Assembly: GCA_947498785.1 (NCBI GenBank)
Contig: CANMLS010000036.1
Span: 1-61,484 of the forward strand
Length of the DNA: 61,484 nt
DNA from: an uncultured Aquimarina sp.
GTDB taxonomy: Bacteria > Bacteroidota > Bacteroidia > Flavobacteriales > Flavobacteriaceae
Direction: 5' to 3'
Of the stretch, positions 1 through 9,016 are shown piece by piece; the stretch's first letter is position 1, and each line of letters starts with the position of its first letter. The notes under the pieces were generated by a model. The model was not told the DNA's origin. It did no database searches and worked only from the letters and a program-made list of their open reading frames with translations. Both the position numbers and the translations under genes were made by a program.

Positions 1-11
1 TGACGAAGTGT

Positions 12-137
12 TTAACTCTGTTGGTTAAACTTTTAACTCATTATGTTGAAATTTTAACTCAAGAAGTTGAATTTTTAACTCCAGAGGCTGAATTTTTAAC
101 CCAAGAAGTTGAATTTTTAACTCTCGGAGTTAAACTG
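12..137 (+). repeat. 21-bp tandem repeat, six units (7-residue repeat if translated)
   Basis: Six consecutive 21-base units start at 12, 33, 54, 75, 96 and 117; the consensus is close to TTAACTCAAGAAGTTGAATT plus T. The + frame from position 3 is open to the left window edge and ends at the stop at 147-149. It reads as repeats of LTQEVEF-type heptapeptides. This could be the 3' end of a repeat-protein gene cut by the window, or a non-coding minisatellite; one minus frame is also open across part of it. The repeat itself is directly visible, the coding status is not decided. Confidence 0.8.
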
Positions 138-239
138 AGCGTCTTTTAGATTCATCAGTAGGTCTTTTGGATTAAATTGGTATTAGCCTTCTATTATCTT
201 AAATACTTCATTCGACTCAGTATAAACATAGTCAAGAAA

Positions 240-1973
240 TCACTCAATAGTTTGTTGTATGCTGCCGCAGGTAAGCATATTTTTTCCAAAATATGGATTG
301 CGAATTTCCTTGTCCAGACTTAACCAGGATGCTCCTTTGTTATTATTCGCCATAGGACAGAATTGACTATACACTTTTTGGGAAATACCAAAGGTTTGAA
401 TCGCATTGGTTAACTGCAACGAAAGTTGTATAAAGTAACTCCTTTGTTCTTTTATATCAGATGCATTAATTATAGCATTTGTTGCTTGTCTAATTTCGTT
501 TTCTATTGGTATCCATTGATTGTGATTTGATGAATCAGTCAATAATTTTATATCAATGGCTTCTATATTTTTGATCATAGAAGTTGAGGTTTTTTTTGCT
601 ATTTCTGGGTCGTCTTTTACCAAAGCTTCTTTAATAAGTATATACCCATCGAGCATTTTTTTTAATTGCTCTTGAAACTTTAAGGGTGTTTTACTCTTTG
701 TGGTTATGTTTGATATATTTATGGTTCGATGTACTTTTATTGCTGAAGTTTCTTTGTTTATCATAGATTTCTTGCCTTGCAATTGTGCGGCAGCATCAAC
801 TGTAAATGTACCATGAGTGACGATTTCATCTCCTGTATTTATACCTTCTACTATTTCATAATGGTTACCTATTTTATTCCCTAAAGTAACTTCTCTCATT
901 TCAAAAACAGGAGCACCGGGATCTTTTTTAAGATATATTACAGAACGATTACCAGTCCATAAAATAGCAGTTGAAGGAATACTTAATAGTTGTTTTTTAT
1001 TGGTATTGACATCACTAATAGTACCTTCAATAAACATCCCAGGTTTAAATTGATGTGTTGTATTGTCCAAAACTGCTCTTACTGTTATTGTTCTTGTTTT
1101 AGTATTTAAGACAGGGTCTATAAATGATATTTTTGCATTAATAGTGGCATTTGGATTTGCATTTGTAGTAATTGATATAGATTGTCCTTCTTTAAGTCTG
1201 GTAATTTGTTTTTCATATACATCAAAATGTGCCCAAACTGTATTTAGGTTTGCCACCCTTAATAGAGGTTGCCCTTGCTTAACATAGTCACCCTGTTCTA
1301 CTAGTTTTTCTGAAACCGTTCCAGAAACTGTGGCATAGACAGGAATATTCTCTTTTACCTTGCTTGATGTTTCGATGGCATTAATTTGACGTTCAGAAAG
1401 TTTCCATAGTTTTAGCTTATTGCGTACTGCTTTATATAATGCTGGTTGAGATGTTTTTAAAGAAGCAGCAGTTATCAATTCCTGTTGTGCTGCAAATAAT
1501 TCTGGAGAATATACAGTTGCTAATAATTGACCTTTACGTACTTGATCTCCAGTGAAATTGATATTGAGACGTTCTATCCTTCCAGAAAAATAACTGACCT
1601 GTACTGTATTTGCTTCTTCATTTTCTACAATCTTACCAGACAGTTTTATGATGTTACCTTCAGCTTCATTATAACCAACAATAGACGTTTGAATATTGGC
1701 TAATGCCATTGCATTTTCTGTAAGTTGAAATTGATTTGCCAATAATCCCGAGTTTTCAGTATCAACAGGAATTAAATCCATTCCGCAAACAGGACAATCT
1801 CCTGATTCAGGTAACATAACCTGTGGATGCATAGCGCAAGTCCACATTTGATCGGTTTCCTTATTTTCACTATGGTCATGAACAGTATTTTGATCAGGAG
1901 AGTTTCCAAAAAGTAACCAGCCAAAAAATAATCCAGTGGCTAATATTCCTATATAAATTAAATAACGTTTCAT
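240..1973 (-). CDS. CusB-type periplasmic adaptor of heavy-metal RND efflux, with metal-binding and DUF3347 domains
   Basis: 577 aa. It is predicted to link the inner-membrane RND pump to the outer-membrane channel and to hand over metal ions, probably Cu(I)/Ag(I). Residues about 4-23 form a membrane anchor or signal. Residues about 43-70 form a heavy-metal-binding domain with the MHP and CPVCGMDL motifs. A HlyD-like barrel-sandwich and beta-barrel core follows (about 100-400). The C-terminal region (about 435-560) resembles DUF3347 and ends in a Cys/Met-rich stretch with FCPMA and NPYFG. It is the last gene of a minus-strand metal-efflux operon, 102 bp after the HMA-MauE gene. The family call is firm; the metal is inferred from the domains. 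Confidence 0.92.
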   Translation of the reverse strand: MKRYLIYIGILATGLFFGWLLFGNSPDQNTVHDHSENKETDQMWTCAMHPQVMLPESGDCPVCGMDLIPVDTENSGLLANQFQLTENAMALANIQTSIVGYNEAEGNIIKLSGKIVENEEANTVQVSYFSGRIERLNINFTGDQVRKGQLLATVYSPELFAAQQELITAASLKTSQPALYKAVRNKLKLWKLSERQINAIETSSKVKENIPVYATVSGTVSEKLVEQGDYVKQGQPLLRVANLNTVWAHFDVYEKQITRLKEGQSISITTNANPNATINAKISFIDPVLNTKTRTITVRAVLDNTTHQFKPGMFIEGTISDVNTNKKQLLSIPSTAILWTGNRSVIYLKKDPGAPVFEMREVTLGNKIGNHYEIVEGINTGDEIVTHGTFTVDAAAQLQGKKSMINKETSAIKVHRTINISNITTKSKTPLKFQEQLKKMLDGYILIKEALVKDDPEIAKKTSTSMIKNIEAIDIKLLTDSSNHNQWIPIENEIRQATNAIINASDIKEQRSYFIQLSLQLTNAIQTFGISQKVYSQFCPMANNNKGASWLSLDKEIRNPYFGKNMLTCGSIQQTIE

Positions 1974-1996
1974 CTGTTTATATGTATTGTTTTAGA

Positions 1997-2041
1997 AGTC
2001 AGATGAAATCTTAGACGATTAAAATAATCATTCATCTGACT
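1997..2041. other. Hairpin between HMA-MauE gene and cusB-like gene
   Basis: Perfect 10-bp inverted repeat AGTCAGATGA (1997-2006) and its complement (2032-2041), with further partly complementary sequence inside. There is no long T-run directly after it on the minus strand, so it may be an attenuator or an mRNA-processing or stability hairpin within the operon rather than a full terminator. Confidence 0.5.
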
Positions 2042-2075
2042 GTCTAAAGATTTTTTTAATCGTGTCAATTTCATT

Positions 2076-2810
2076 TTAGTGTATGTTTATTAACATAGTG
2101 ATAGCCATTACTATCATAATAGTATTTTCTATAAATGTAGCTTCGGTCATGGGTAGTTTTAGTGCAGTACCAAGACATGCACAACGAATTGATTTTTTAT
2201 CAAGAAGCGTTTTTGTAACACCGATTGTGGTAATACTCAAAATAACAAGCGTACTGATTAAAGCAATTTGTATTTCGAAACGCATTAAAAATAGAATCCC
2301 CAGAGCGGTTTCGATAAATGGGTATATCCAACCATAGATGGGTAATCGTTTAGCTAATGGATCATACATACTAAAAGAGACAGGGAATCCTTTTAAATCT
2401 AGCATTTTAAAAAAGCTAAAAACAATGTAAAATAATCCCATAAAATCTAGCATCACCTCACTAATATTCCAGTTTTTATAATGTAACAAATTACTGGCTA
2501 CAGTAATGTAAAAGAGAATTAGTAATAAAGGTTTTAGTTGCTGTATCTTACTTTTTTCTTTTACTGAAGTATTAGCGTCGTGTTTAGATTCGGAAATATT
2601 TTTAGATCCTTTTTCTGTAATCGTATATTTTTCTGGTAACCCTTCTCGTAAGATTGAAGTTGGGATATGCGTATCCATTGTCACTTTGGCTTCAGCTTTT
2701 TCCAGATTGATTGAAACTTCGGTTACTCCATCGACTTCTCTTAAATATTTATCAACAGAAGCTTTGCATCCGCCGCAGGTCATTCCTTGTATTATATATG
2801 TGTGTTCCAT
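2076..2810 (-). CDS. HMA-domain / MauE-like membrane protein
   Basis: 244 aa. The N-terminal 70 residues form a heavy-metal-associated (HMA) ferredoxin-like domain with the metal-binding MTCGGC motif (Cys at about 12 and 15). After a charged linker (about 70-95) the rest has four hydrophobic segments resembling the MauE/DoxX-like methylamine-utilisation family, with a CACLG motif at about 210. It probably binds a soft metal and passes it on at the membrane; the role of the MauE part in metal resistance is not established. It starts 4 bp after the TolC-type gene ends, so it is cotranscribed with the efflux system. Confidence 0.85.
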   Translation of the reverse strand: MEHTYIIQGMTCGGCKASVDKYLREVDGVTEVSINLEKAEAKVTMDTHIPTSILREGLPEKYTITEKGSKNISESKHDANTSVKEKSKIQQLKPLLLILFYITVASNLLHYKNWNISEVMLDFMGLFYIVFSFFKMLDLKGFPVSFSMYDPLAKRLPIYGWIYPFIETALGILFLMRFEIQIALISTLVILSITTIGVTKTLLDKKSIRCACLGTALKLPMTEATFIENTIMIVMAITMLINIH

Positions 2811-2814
2811 GTTT

Positions 2815-4086
2815 TTAATTGCTTAGGTAATTGATAATCGTTGTTGCAGTAAAATATGCTTTTACCGATACTATTTGATTCATTTGAAACTTTAGTTGTA
2901 ATTCCTGAATATCCAGAATGTCATTAAAATCAATGGTTCCGGTTTCATAACTCTTTACCAATATTTCTTCCGCATCATTTGCTTGATTTAAGTTTTTTGT
3001 CTGAGTATCAAAACGTATTCTTGCTGTTTTTTGATCAGTAATTGCTTTATCCAAAGCAGTTTCTAATGTATTAAGTCGTTCTTGTTTTTGAATTTTTAAT
3101 TCTTGCTGTCTTAATTGATTTTGTCTTGTTTTTGATTTGTGTTTTTGATTAAAAAGAGGAATAGATAATGATACCATGGGCATTATAATGTCTTTTCCAT
3201 TATCACTAAAATTCATATTTGGTCGTTCTGAAACGGCTATATAATCGATACCGAATCCAATCATGGGGTTACTTTCCTTTTGATTCAATAATTCTGATTG
3301 CTCTACAGACTGGTATAGTTTATCATATTTGATTAACTCTGGATGCAATGCTAAAGCAGTAGAAGTAAGAATCACATTTTCTGAAGGAATCATTAATTCA
3401 TTTACAACCTGAACTGGTATAGATTTATCTCTATTTAAAAGGATGTTGAATACGGTTTGTTCAGAAAGAAATTCTTGTTCTGATACAGCTAATACCTGTG
3501 ATAATTCGTTCTGTCTAATCTGTAAGCGCAATACATCTACTGCCGAAGCTTTACCTATTTCTACAGCGGTGAGAGCCAATGTTTCATATGTTTTAAGTAA
3601 TTCGATATTTTTAATGATCACTTTTTGTTGAGCAGTAATAGTATATAAATTATAATAGGATTGTGAGATAGCAACGATTAATTTTCTTTTGGCAATGACA
3701 ATATCTTCATACTTAGCATCTGCAACGGCACTGGCATAATTTTCTCGTGCTGTTATAGAACCAAACCAAGGAATCATTTGTTTTACTGATACTTTTGCTT
3801 TTTGAGCTCCTGTTCTGGTTTCAGGTTCACTTACAAAATATCCAACACCAATTTCTGTATTGGGGATGGTACGAACTTCATTCGTTTTCTCTGTGGTAAT
3901 TTGATATTGTAGTTCAAATTTTTGAATCTCAGGACTATTAGCTAATGCCTCTTCAATATAGGTTTCGAGTTGTTGTCCACTAGTGAAATGAAAAGTGAAA
4001 AGTGAACAACCGAAAGCAACCACTCTTATCGATAGAGAAGAGAATATGAGATTGCAAAAACCTGATATGTATTTTACTATTTTCAT
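2815..4086 (-). CDS. TolC/CusC-family outer-membrane efflux protein
   Basis: 423 aa. It is predicted to be the outer-membrane channel of the CusCBA-type pump, with two outer-membrane-efflux repeats of long helices and an N-terminal export signal. Its start overlaps the stop of the upstream four-helix-bundle gene (ATGA at 4083-4086). The N-terminus is odd: before the conserved QQLETYIEEAL start of the mature protein there are about 37 residues. Codons for roughly residues 28-36 (plus-strand 3983-4006) are a GTGAAAAGTGAA-type repeat that also occurs inverted downstream of the pump gene. The signal peptide therefore seems to have been built partly from repeat DNA. Family assignment is firm. Confidence 0.9.
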   Translation of the reverse strand: MKIVKYISGFCNLIFSSLSIRVVAFGCSLFTFHFTSGQQLETYIEEALANSPEIQKFELQYQITTEKTNEVRTIPNTEIGVGYFVSEPETRTGAQKAKVSVKQMIPWFGSITARENYASAVADAKYEDIVIAKRKLIVAISQSYYNLYTITAQQKVIIKNIELLKTYETLALTAVEIGKASAVDVLRLQIRQNELSQVLAVSEQEFLSEQTVFNILLNRDKSIPVQVVNELMIPSENVILTSTALALHPELIKYDKLYQSVEQSELLNQKESNPMIGFGIDYIAVSERPNMNFSDNGKDIIMPMVSLSIPLFNQKHKSKTRQNQLRQQELKIQKQERLNTLETALDKAITDQKTARIRFDTQTKNLNQANDAEEILVKSYETGTIDFNDILDIQELQLKFQMNQIVSVKAYFTATTIINYLSN

Positions 4087-4442
4087 TTTGAAATACTTGA
4101 TTTTGAAGTTTTGATACTACTCACTAACATTGCCACTAATTCTTTATTCTTTTGAAGAGATGTCTCATGTTGTTTTTTGTTAATGTAACCGGTATCTTTT
4201 AGCAGGTCTATCCAATACATAGATTCGTTTGCTTCTTTGAGGGAAATACCCATTTTGTGAATAAAATCGTTTTTACTTTGTGCAAATTTAGCTTCACGGA
4301 TTAGAGTACCAATAGCTGTTCTGCTTCGTAATAATTTTTTGCTTAAAACATATTCCTTTTTTTCAGAAACTAAGAACTGAGATAACTTCACAATTAAGAT
4401 TGCAAAGGCATAACTTTTATCTTTTAATATACTTTTACTCAT
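4083..4442 (-). CDS. Four-helix-bundle protein, S23/IVP family (copy A)
   Basis: 119 aa. It resembles the 23S rRNA intervening-sequence-protein (S23, TIGR02436-type) family: short, all-helical, with the family-typical stretch SRTAIGTLIREAKFAQSKND and FIHKMGISLKEANESMYWIDLL. In other bacteria such proteins are encoded within 23S rRNA intervening sequences; related folds include Avd of diversity-generating retroelements. The biochemical function is unknown. It sits between the pump and channel genes of a metal-efflux operon, where no family member is expected, and its stop overlaps the TolC start. It is flanked by an inverted repeat (see cassette A). Confidence 0.85.
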   Translation of the reverse strand: MSKSILKDKSYAFAILIVKLSQFLVSEKKEYVLSKKLLRSRTAIGTLIREAKFAQSKNDFIHKMGISLKEANESMYWIDLLKDTGYINKKQHETSLQKNKELVAMLVSSIKTSKSSISK

Positions 4443-4502
4443 AATTTCTGTTTTTTCATTTTCAACTTAACCTTTTTCATTTCTAACTTTCCGTTTTCTG
4501 AA

Positions 4503-4527
4503 TCACTTCGACAAGCTCAGTGTGACA
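4503..4527. repeat. REP-like intergenic repeat fragment
   Basis: TCACTTCGACAAGCTCAGTG and the following TGACA match the common flavobacterial intergenic motif of the type GTCACCCTGAGCTTGTCGAAG, here in reverse orientation. It has a short palindromic CTTCGACAAGCTCAG core. It lies inside cassette A. Confidence 0.55.
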
Positions 4528-4554
4528 ATACGTTTTTTAATACTTCTTATGTAT

Positions 4555-4702
4555 TTCACTTTTCACTTTTAGTTTTTCATTTTTAGTTTTTCATTTTTCA
4601 CTTTCACTTTTTCATTTTTCATTTTTCACTTTCACTTTTTCATTCTTCATTTTTCACTTTTAGTTTTTCATTTTTCACTTTTATCTCTTCCCTCCAGCAA
4701 AA
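4555..4702 (-). repeat. Degenerate AAAGTGAAAAATGAAAAACTA repeat tract
   Basis: On the minus strand the sequence is a run of variants of a unit close to AAAGTGAAAAATGAAAAACT plus A, 21 bases in its best copies. It begins inside the last codons of the CusA-type gene (giving KVKNEKL twice) and continues about 85 bases past its stop with irregular 9-27-base units. The tract is directly visible; its mechanism of origin is unknown. Confidence 0.75.
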
Positions 4703-7700
4703 TAACACGGGTACTACAAAAAGTGTAATCAAGGCTATTAGCATGCCTCCAAAACTCGGTATCGCCATTGGAATCATAATATCACTACCTCGTCCGGTCG
4801 AAGTGAGAATAGGTAATAAGGCCAAAATTGTTGTAGCTGTGGTCATCAAACAAGGCCTGATACGTTTTTCTCCTGCTTCCATAATAGCAGCTCTAATTTC
4901 CAGTTTTGTTTTGGGTGTGTTTCTATCAAAAGTTTGTGTTAAATAGGTGGCCATGACCACTCCATCGTCTGTAGCAATACCAAATAGAGCAATAAAACCT
5001 ACCCATACAGCAACACTTAGATTGATTGGATGCATTTGAAATAGATCTCTTAAATTCTGGCCAAAAACACTAAAATTCATGAACCAACCCTGACCATAAA
5101 GCCATATCATTAAAAACCCACCTGCAAATGCTACCGCAATTCCTGTAAATACGATTAATGAAGTCATAGCAGATCTAAATTGGAAGTATAGAATTAAAAA
5201 GATAATAAGCAATGCCAGAGGCACAACGATGGATAATGTTTTTTCTGCCCTTAATTGATTTTCATAGGTTCCGGTAAATTGATAATTGATTCCTTTTGGA
5301 ACTGTTAGTTCCCCAGAATCAATCTTTTGCTGTAGTAATGCTTGTGCATTTTCTACCACACTAACTTCTGCAAAACCATCTAATTTATCAAACAATACAT
5401 ACCCTACTAAAAAGGTATCTTCACTTTTTATAACTTGCGGACCTTGCTCATAGCGTATTGTAACAAGTTCACTTAATGGTATTGGATTGCCTTTTTGAAC
5501 CGGGATATAGATATTTTTGAGATCTGTAGGGGTCGCTCTTAATTCCCTGGGATAACGTACTCGTATACCATAACGTTCTCTCCCTTCAATAGTTTTGGTT
5601 AAAACCATTCCTCCAACAGCAACTTTTAATGTGTTTTGAACTTCATTAATAGAAATACCATAACGTGCGATTTTTTCTCTATCTATATCGATTAGTAGAT
5701 AGGGTTTACCAACAATACGATCAGCAAAAACAGCTTCTTTTTTTACACCTTCAACTTGTTTTAGGATATGTTCTAATTGTAGGCCAAAAGCTTCAATTTC
5801 TTTTAAATCTTGCCCTTTTACTTTTATTCCCATAGGTGCTCTCATACCTGTTTGTAGCATGATCAAACGAGTTTCAATAGGTTGTAATTTTGGAGCAGAA
5901 GTTACTCCGGGTAACTGAGTCACCCTTACAATTTCATTCCAGATATCGTTTGGAGATTGAATTTGTGGTCTCCAATTACGAAAATATTCACCATCATGAT
6001 CTGGAATCAATTTGTCTGCAGCTACAGGAAATGTTGTTGATGTAGTTGTGTTATTTTCTTCCGTATTTAGATTTGGATTTTTTATAAATCCGCCATTTTT
6101 TAATTCAAATAATCCATCATCATTTACCTTATATCGTTGTCTTTTTCCTTGGGAATTCAGCATATATTCTGATGTATACTGAATCATATTTTCATACATA
6201 GAAAGTGGAGCAGGGTCTAGAGCTGAAGTTGTACGTCCAGCTTTGCCGACTACTGTCTTAACCTCTGGAATACTAGCAACTGCCATATCTAATTGCTGAA
6301 GCACACGTTTGTTTTCTTGTACCCCAGAATGTGGCATTGATGTTGGCATTAATAAAAATGAACCTTCATTTAAAGAAGGCATAAATTCTTTCCCTGTATT
6401 TTTCATGATTAGAAACCCACATATAACGATGATAGATGGTATCGTAAGAAATACAATTTTGTTTGCTAATGCCCATTGAAGAATTCTGGTGTAATACTTC
6501 CTGAATAGTGTAAATGCACCTAATAGACCAAAGCATATTATACTTACAAAAATGAGATTCCAGAATATATTTTGGTCTACTCCTAAGGGTCTCCAATATG
6601 TTGCTAAGAGAAATATGATCGTTACTGCAGATATACATATAGTGATGAGATTACTTTGTTTTTCTGAGAGTTTATCGTTTAATTTTAAAAATGTGATGGC
6701 CCCAAATGCAATGAGTATGAGTCCCAACCAATACCCAGAAATGATGGCAAAAATCCCCAGTAGTATCAAGATACTGTTCAGGGTATACTGCACTGTCTTT
6801 TTGATGTATCTTTTTTTAAATAAAAAAGCGGCAAAAGGAGGTATCAAGAATAACGCTACAATTATAGATGAGGTAAGGGCGAAAGTTTTTGTAAATGCCA
6901 AAGGTCGAAACAGTTTACCTTCTGCACCGATCATAGTAAACACCGGAATAAAACTTATAATTGTTGTTAGTACTGCTGTTAAAATTGCTCCTGATACTTC
7001 TGTAGTTGCGTTATAAACAATAGTATTTATGGGAATCTTTTCACTTATTACTTTTCTCTTTTCATTCTCTTCGTCTACATGTCTTATGATATTTTCTGAT
7101 AGGATCACTCCTACATCTACCATGGTGCCAATAGCAATTGCAATCCCCGATAAGGCTACAATATTAGCATCAACTCCAAAAAGCTTCATAGCAATAAATA
7201 CTATCAAGACGGCTACAGGTAATAATCCAGATATTAGGACAGAAACTCGAAGATTAAAAATCATAACAATGATCACCAAAATGGTAATTAATATCTCTAA
7301 AGTTAATGCTTCATTGAGAGTACCTAACGTCTCTTGGATGAGTTCTGTTCTATCATAAAAAGGTACTATAGTAACTTGAGAAGTTCTACCGTCTTTTAAT
7401 ACTTTTGATGGTAATCCAGCACTTAATTCATTAATTTTCTGTTTTACATTAGTAATGACTTCTAAAGGATTTGCTCCATAACGAGCGACTACAACGGCAC
7501 CAACAACTTCTGCTCCTTCTTTATCTAATATTCCTCTTCTGGTAGCTGGTCCCAAAGAAACTTTACCAATATCTTTAATTTTGATAGCTGTATATTCAGA
7601 TGAGGTAACAACAGCATTTTCTATATCTGTAGTTGATTTTATATATCCTAAACCGCGAACTAAATATTCTGCCCGATTGATTTCTAATGTCTGTGCTCCA

Positions 7701-8404
7701 ATATCGTTATTACTTTCTTTAACAGCTTTTACGACCTGATTCAATCCAATGTTGTATTGACGCATCAGCTCTGGATTAACATCCACTTGATATTCCTGTA
7801 CATGTCCACCAATCGAAGAAACTTCTGAAACTCCGTTTGCAGAGGACAACCCATATTTGACATAATAGTCCTGGATACTACGTAGTTCTTGTAAATCCCA
7901 ACCACCAGTTACATTTCCGTTTTCATCACGACCTTCGAGTGTGTACCAAAATATTTGACCTAATCCAGTGGCATCTGGCCCCAATGAAGGACGAACACCT
8001 TCTGGTAATAGGCTACTTGGGAGGGAATTCAGTTTTTCGAGGATTCGACTTCGACTCCAATAAAATTCTACGTCTTCCTCGAATATGATATAAATATTAG
8101 AAAAACCAAACATAGAAGAGCTGCGAATCGTTTTTACTCCAGGAATCCCAAGTAGAGAAGCAGTTAATGGATAGGTTATTTGATTTTCAATATCTTGCGG
8201 TGAACGACCATCCCATTTTGTAAATACAATTTGTTGATTTTCTCCGATATCTGGTATAGCATCTACCGCTACGGGATTATTTGGCAAGAAATTCAAATTA
8301 GTATTAAAGGGTGAGTTTATACTTCCCCAACCTATAAAAAGAAGGAGTAGTACTACTGCTACTAGCTTATTTTCTATTAAAAACTTGATGCTTTTATTCA
8401 GCAT
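4640..8404 (-). CDS. CusA/CzcA-family heavy-metal RND efflux pump
   Basis: 1254 aa. It is a proton-driven inner-membrane trimeric pump of the heavy-metal RND (ACR_tran) family. The N-terminal TM1 is followed by the porter domain (FTKWDGRSPQDIENQITYPL region), a TM2-TM6 block with the charged helix GTMVDVGVILSENIIRH, a second porter domain, and a closing TM block with FGIATDDGVVM. Between the halves (about 540-650) there are extra hydrophobic helices, as often seen in long Bacteroidota homologues. The last 13 residues are low-complexity KVKNEKLKVKNEE, derived from a 21-bp repeat that continues past the stop. It is the second gene of the operon, after the HYC_CC_PP gene. Copper/silver specificity is inferred from the neighbours. 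Confidence 0.93.
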   Translation of the reverse strand: MLNKSIKFLIENKLVAVVLLLLFIGWGSINSPFNTNLNFLPNNPVAVDAIPDIGENQQIVFTKWDGRSPQDIENQITYPLTASLLGIPGVKTIRSSSMFGFSNIYIIFEEDVEFYWSRSRILEKLNSLPSSLLPEGVRPSLGPDATGLGQIFWYTLEGRDENGNVTGGWDLQELRSIQDYYVKYGLSSANGVSEVSSIGGHVQEYQVDVNPELMRQYNIGLNQVVKAVKESNNDIGAQTLEINRAEYLVRGLGYIKSTTDIENAVVTSSEYTAIKIKDIGKVSLGPATRRGILDKEGAEVVGAVVVARYGANPLEVITNVKQKINELSAGLPSKVLKDGRTSQVTIVPFYDRTELIQETLGTLNEALTLEILITILVIIVMIFNLRVSVLISGLLPVAVLIVFIAMKLFGVDANIVALSGIAIAIGTMVDVGVILSENIIRHVDEENEKRKVISEKIPINTIVYNATTEVSGAILTAVLTTIISFIPVFTMIGAEGKLFRPLAFTKTFALTSSIIVALFLIPPFAAFLFKKRYIKKTVQYTLNSILILLGIFAIISGYWLGLILIAFGAITFLKLNDKLSEKQSNLITICISAVTIIFLLATYWRPLGVDQNIFWNLIFVSIICFGLLGAFTLFRKYYTRILQWALANKIVFLTIPSIIVICGFLIMKNTGKEFMPSLNEGSFLLMPTSMPHSGVQENKRVLQQLDMAVASIPEVKTVVGKAGRTTSALDPAPLSMYENMIQYTSEYMLNSQGKRQRYKVNDDGLFELKNGGFIKNPNLNTEENNTTTSTTFPVAADKLIPDHDGEYFRNWRPQIQSPNDIWNEIVRVTQLPGVTSAPKLQPIETRLIMLQTGMRAPMGIKVKGQDLKEIEAFGLQLEHILKQVEGVKKEAVFADRIVGKPYLLIDIDREKIARYGISINEVQNTLKVAVGGMVLTKTIEGRERYGIRVRYPRELRATPTDLKNIYIPVQKGNPIPLSELVTIRYEQGPQVIKSEDTFLVGYVLFDKLDGFAEVSVVENAQALLQQKIDSGELTVPKGINYQFTGTYENQLRAEKTLSIVVPLALLIIFLILYFQFRSAMTSLIVFTGIAVAFAGGFLMIWLYGQGWFMNFSVFGQNLRDLFQMHPINLSVAVWVGFIALFGIATDDGVVMATYLTQTFDRNTPKTKLEIRAAIMEAGEKRIRPCLMTTATTILALLPILTSTGRGSDIMIPMAIPSFGGMLIALITLFVVPVLFCWREEIKVKNEKLKVKNEE

Positions 8405-8465
8405 TTATTTAGATATTAAACAATTAGACAAGGGTGTTGAAAACACCGAATACAAATGAGTGATC

Positions 8466-8486
8466 CTAATGGAAAAAATCCATTAG
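8466..8486. other. Short hairpin upstream of the CusA-type gene
   Basis: CTAATGGA (8466-8473) and TCCATTAG (8479-8486) are perfectly complementary around an AAAAA loop in the gap between the HYC_CC_PP gene and the pump gene. No adjacent T-run is present on the minus strand, so an operon-internal RNA hairpin or a protein-binding palindrome are both possible. Confidence 0.4.
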
Positions 8487-8510
8487 ATGCTGTAGTCTAT
8501 TGTTTGAAAA

Positions 8511-8927
8511 TCAAATTAAATATACTTCGTCAAGTTGCTGGATGTTCCTGACGACCAGTGGAGGAGAATATTCCCTAAATGGAACGATATGTTCTTCTAA
8601 ACCTTCAAAAAGATTAATGTAGGCATTATAAAAAGATGCGACAAAAATGTATTGTTCCAAAGTGAACTTATCATAAGAGATTTTAAGTTCATCCTGTCCT
8701 TCAAAATTTAGGTGTTTATCAGAACAGCAATTTTTTTTTGTCATGGCACAGGTAGTAGTTGTTTTTGATTTCTGTATTTCCATTCCGCAAGTTTTTGCTT
8801 CTTTGAAAAGTGCCACATCTACCAAAGTTTTCCCACAATAATGCATATCTACCGTAAATGATAGTGTAGAAAATAACACTACAAATACTAATATACATGC
8901 TGTTATGTTGTGAAATACTTTTTTCAT
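8511..8927 (-). CDS. HYC_CC_PP-family exported protein
   Basis: 138 aa. An N-terminal hydrophobic signal (about 7-27) is followed by the family landmarks MHYCGKTLVD, a CAMTKKNCCSD Cys pair and a late SPPL motif. These define the Bacteroidota HYC_CC_PP family of small exported proteins with unknown function. Spaced Cys, His and Met residues would suit soft-metal binding. It is the first gene of the minus-strand metal-efflux operon, which is a common context for the family. Family membership is well supported; metal binding is inference. Confidence 0.85.
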   Translation of the reverse strand: MKKVFHNITACILVFVVLFSTLSFTVDMHYCGKTLVDVALFKEAKTCGMEIQKSKTTTTCAMTKKNCCSDKHLNFEGQDELKISYDKFTLEQYIFVASFYNAYINLFEGLEEHIVPFREYSPPLVVRNIQQLDEVYLI

Positions 8928-9016
8928 CTTATATACAAAACTACAAAAAATTAAAATAAGAGATTTTTCTTTTATAAAAGTTTAATGCATAATACATCAT
9001 ATATCAAATATAATAG

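Larger units (their letters stand above)
3983..4577 (-). mobile_element. Candidate S23 cassette A: inverted repeat around a four-helix-bundle gene
   Basis: AAAAGTGAAAAGTGAA at 3991-4006 and its exact complement at 4555-4570 form a perfect 16-bp inverted repeat enclosing the S23-like gene at 4083-4442. One arm is inside the TolC signal-peptide codons; the other lies in the repeat tract after the pump gene. There is no transposase and no clear target-site duplication. Mobility is inferred from the parallel structure of two other copies in the window. Confidence 0.45.

Noticed and set aside
12..137. Possible CRISPR array (regular repeats at the left edge)
   Set aside because: The units are contiguous 21-mers without unique spacers of constant length between identical repeats, so it is a tandem repeat, not a CRISPR array.
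4083..4442. S23 family protein as a sign of a nearby 23S rRNA gene
   Set aside because: No rRNA sequence exists around any of the three S23 copies in the window; the genes are in protein-coding operons.
6552..7358. Two long + strand ORFs (154 and 109 aa) inside the CusA-type gene
   Set aside because: They lie antisense to highly conserved pump sequence and have no recognisable domain; they are shadow frames.
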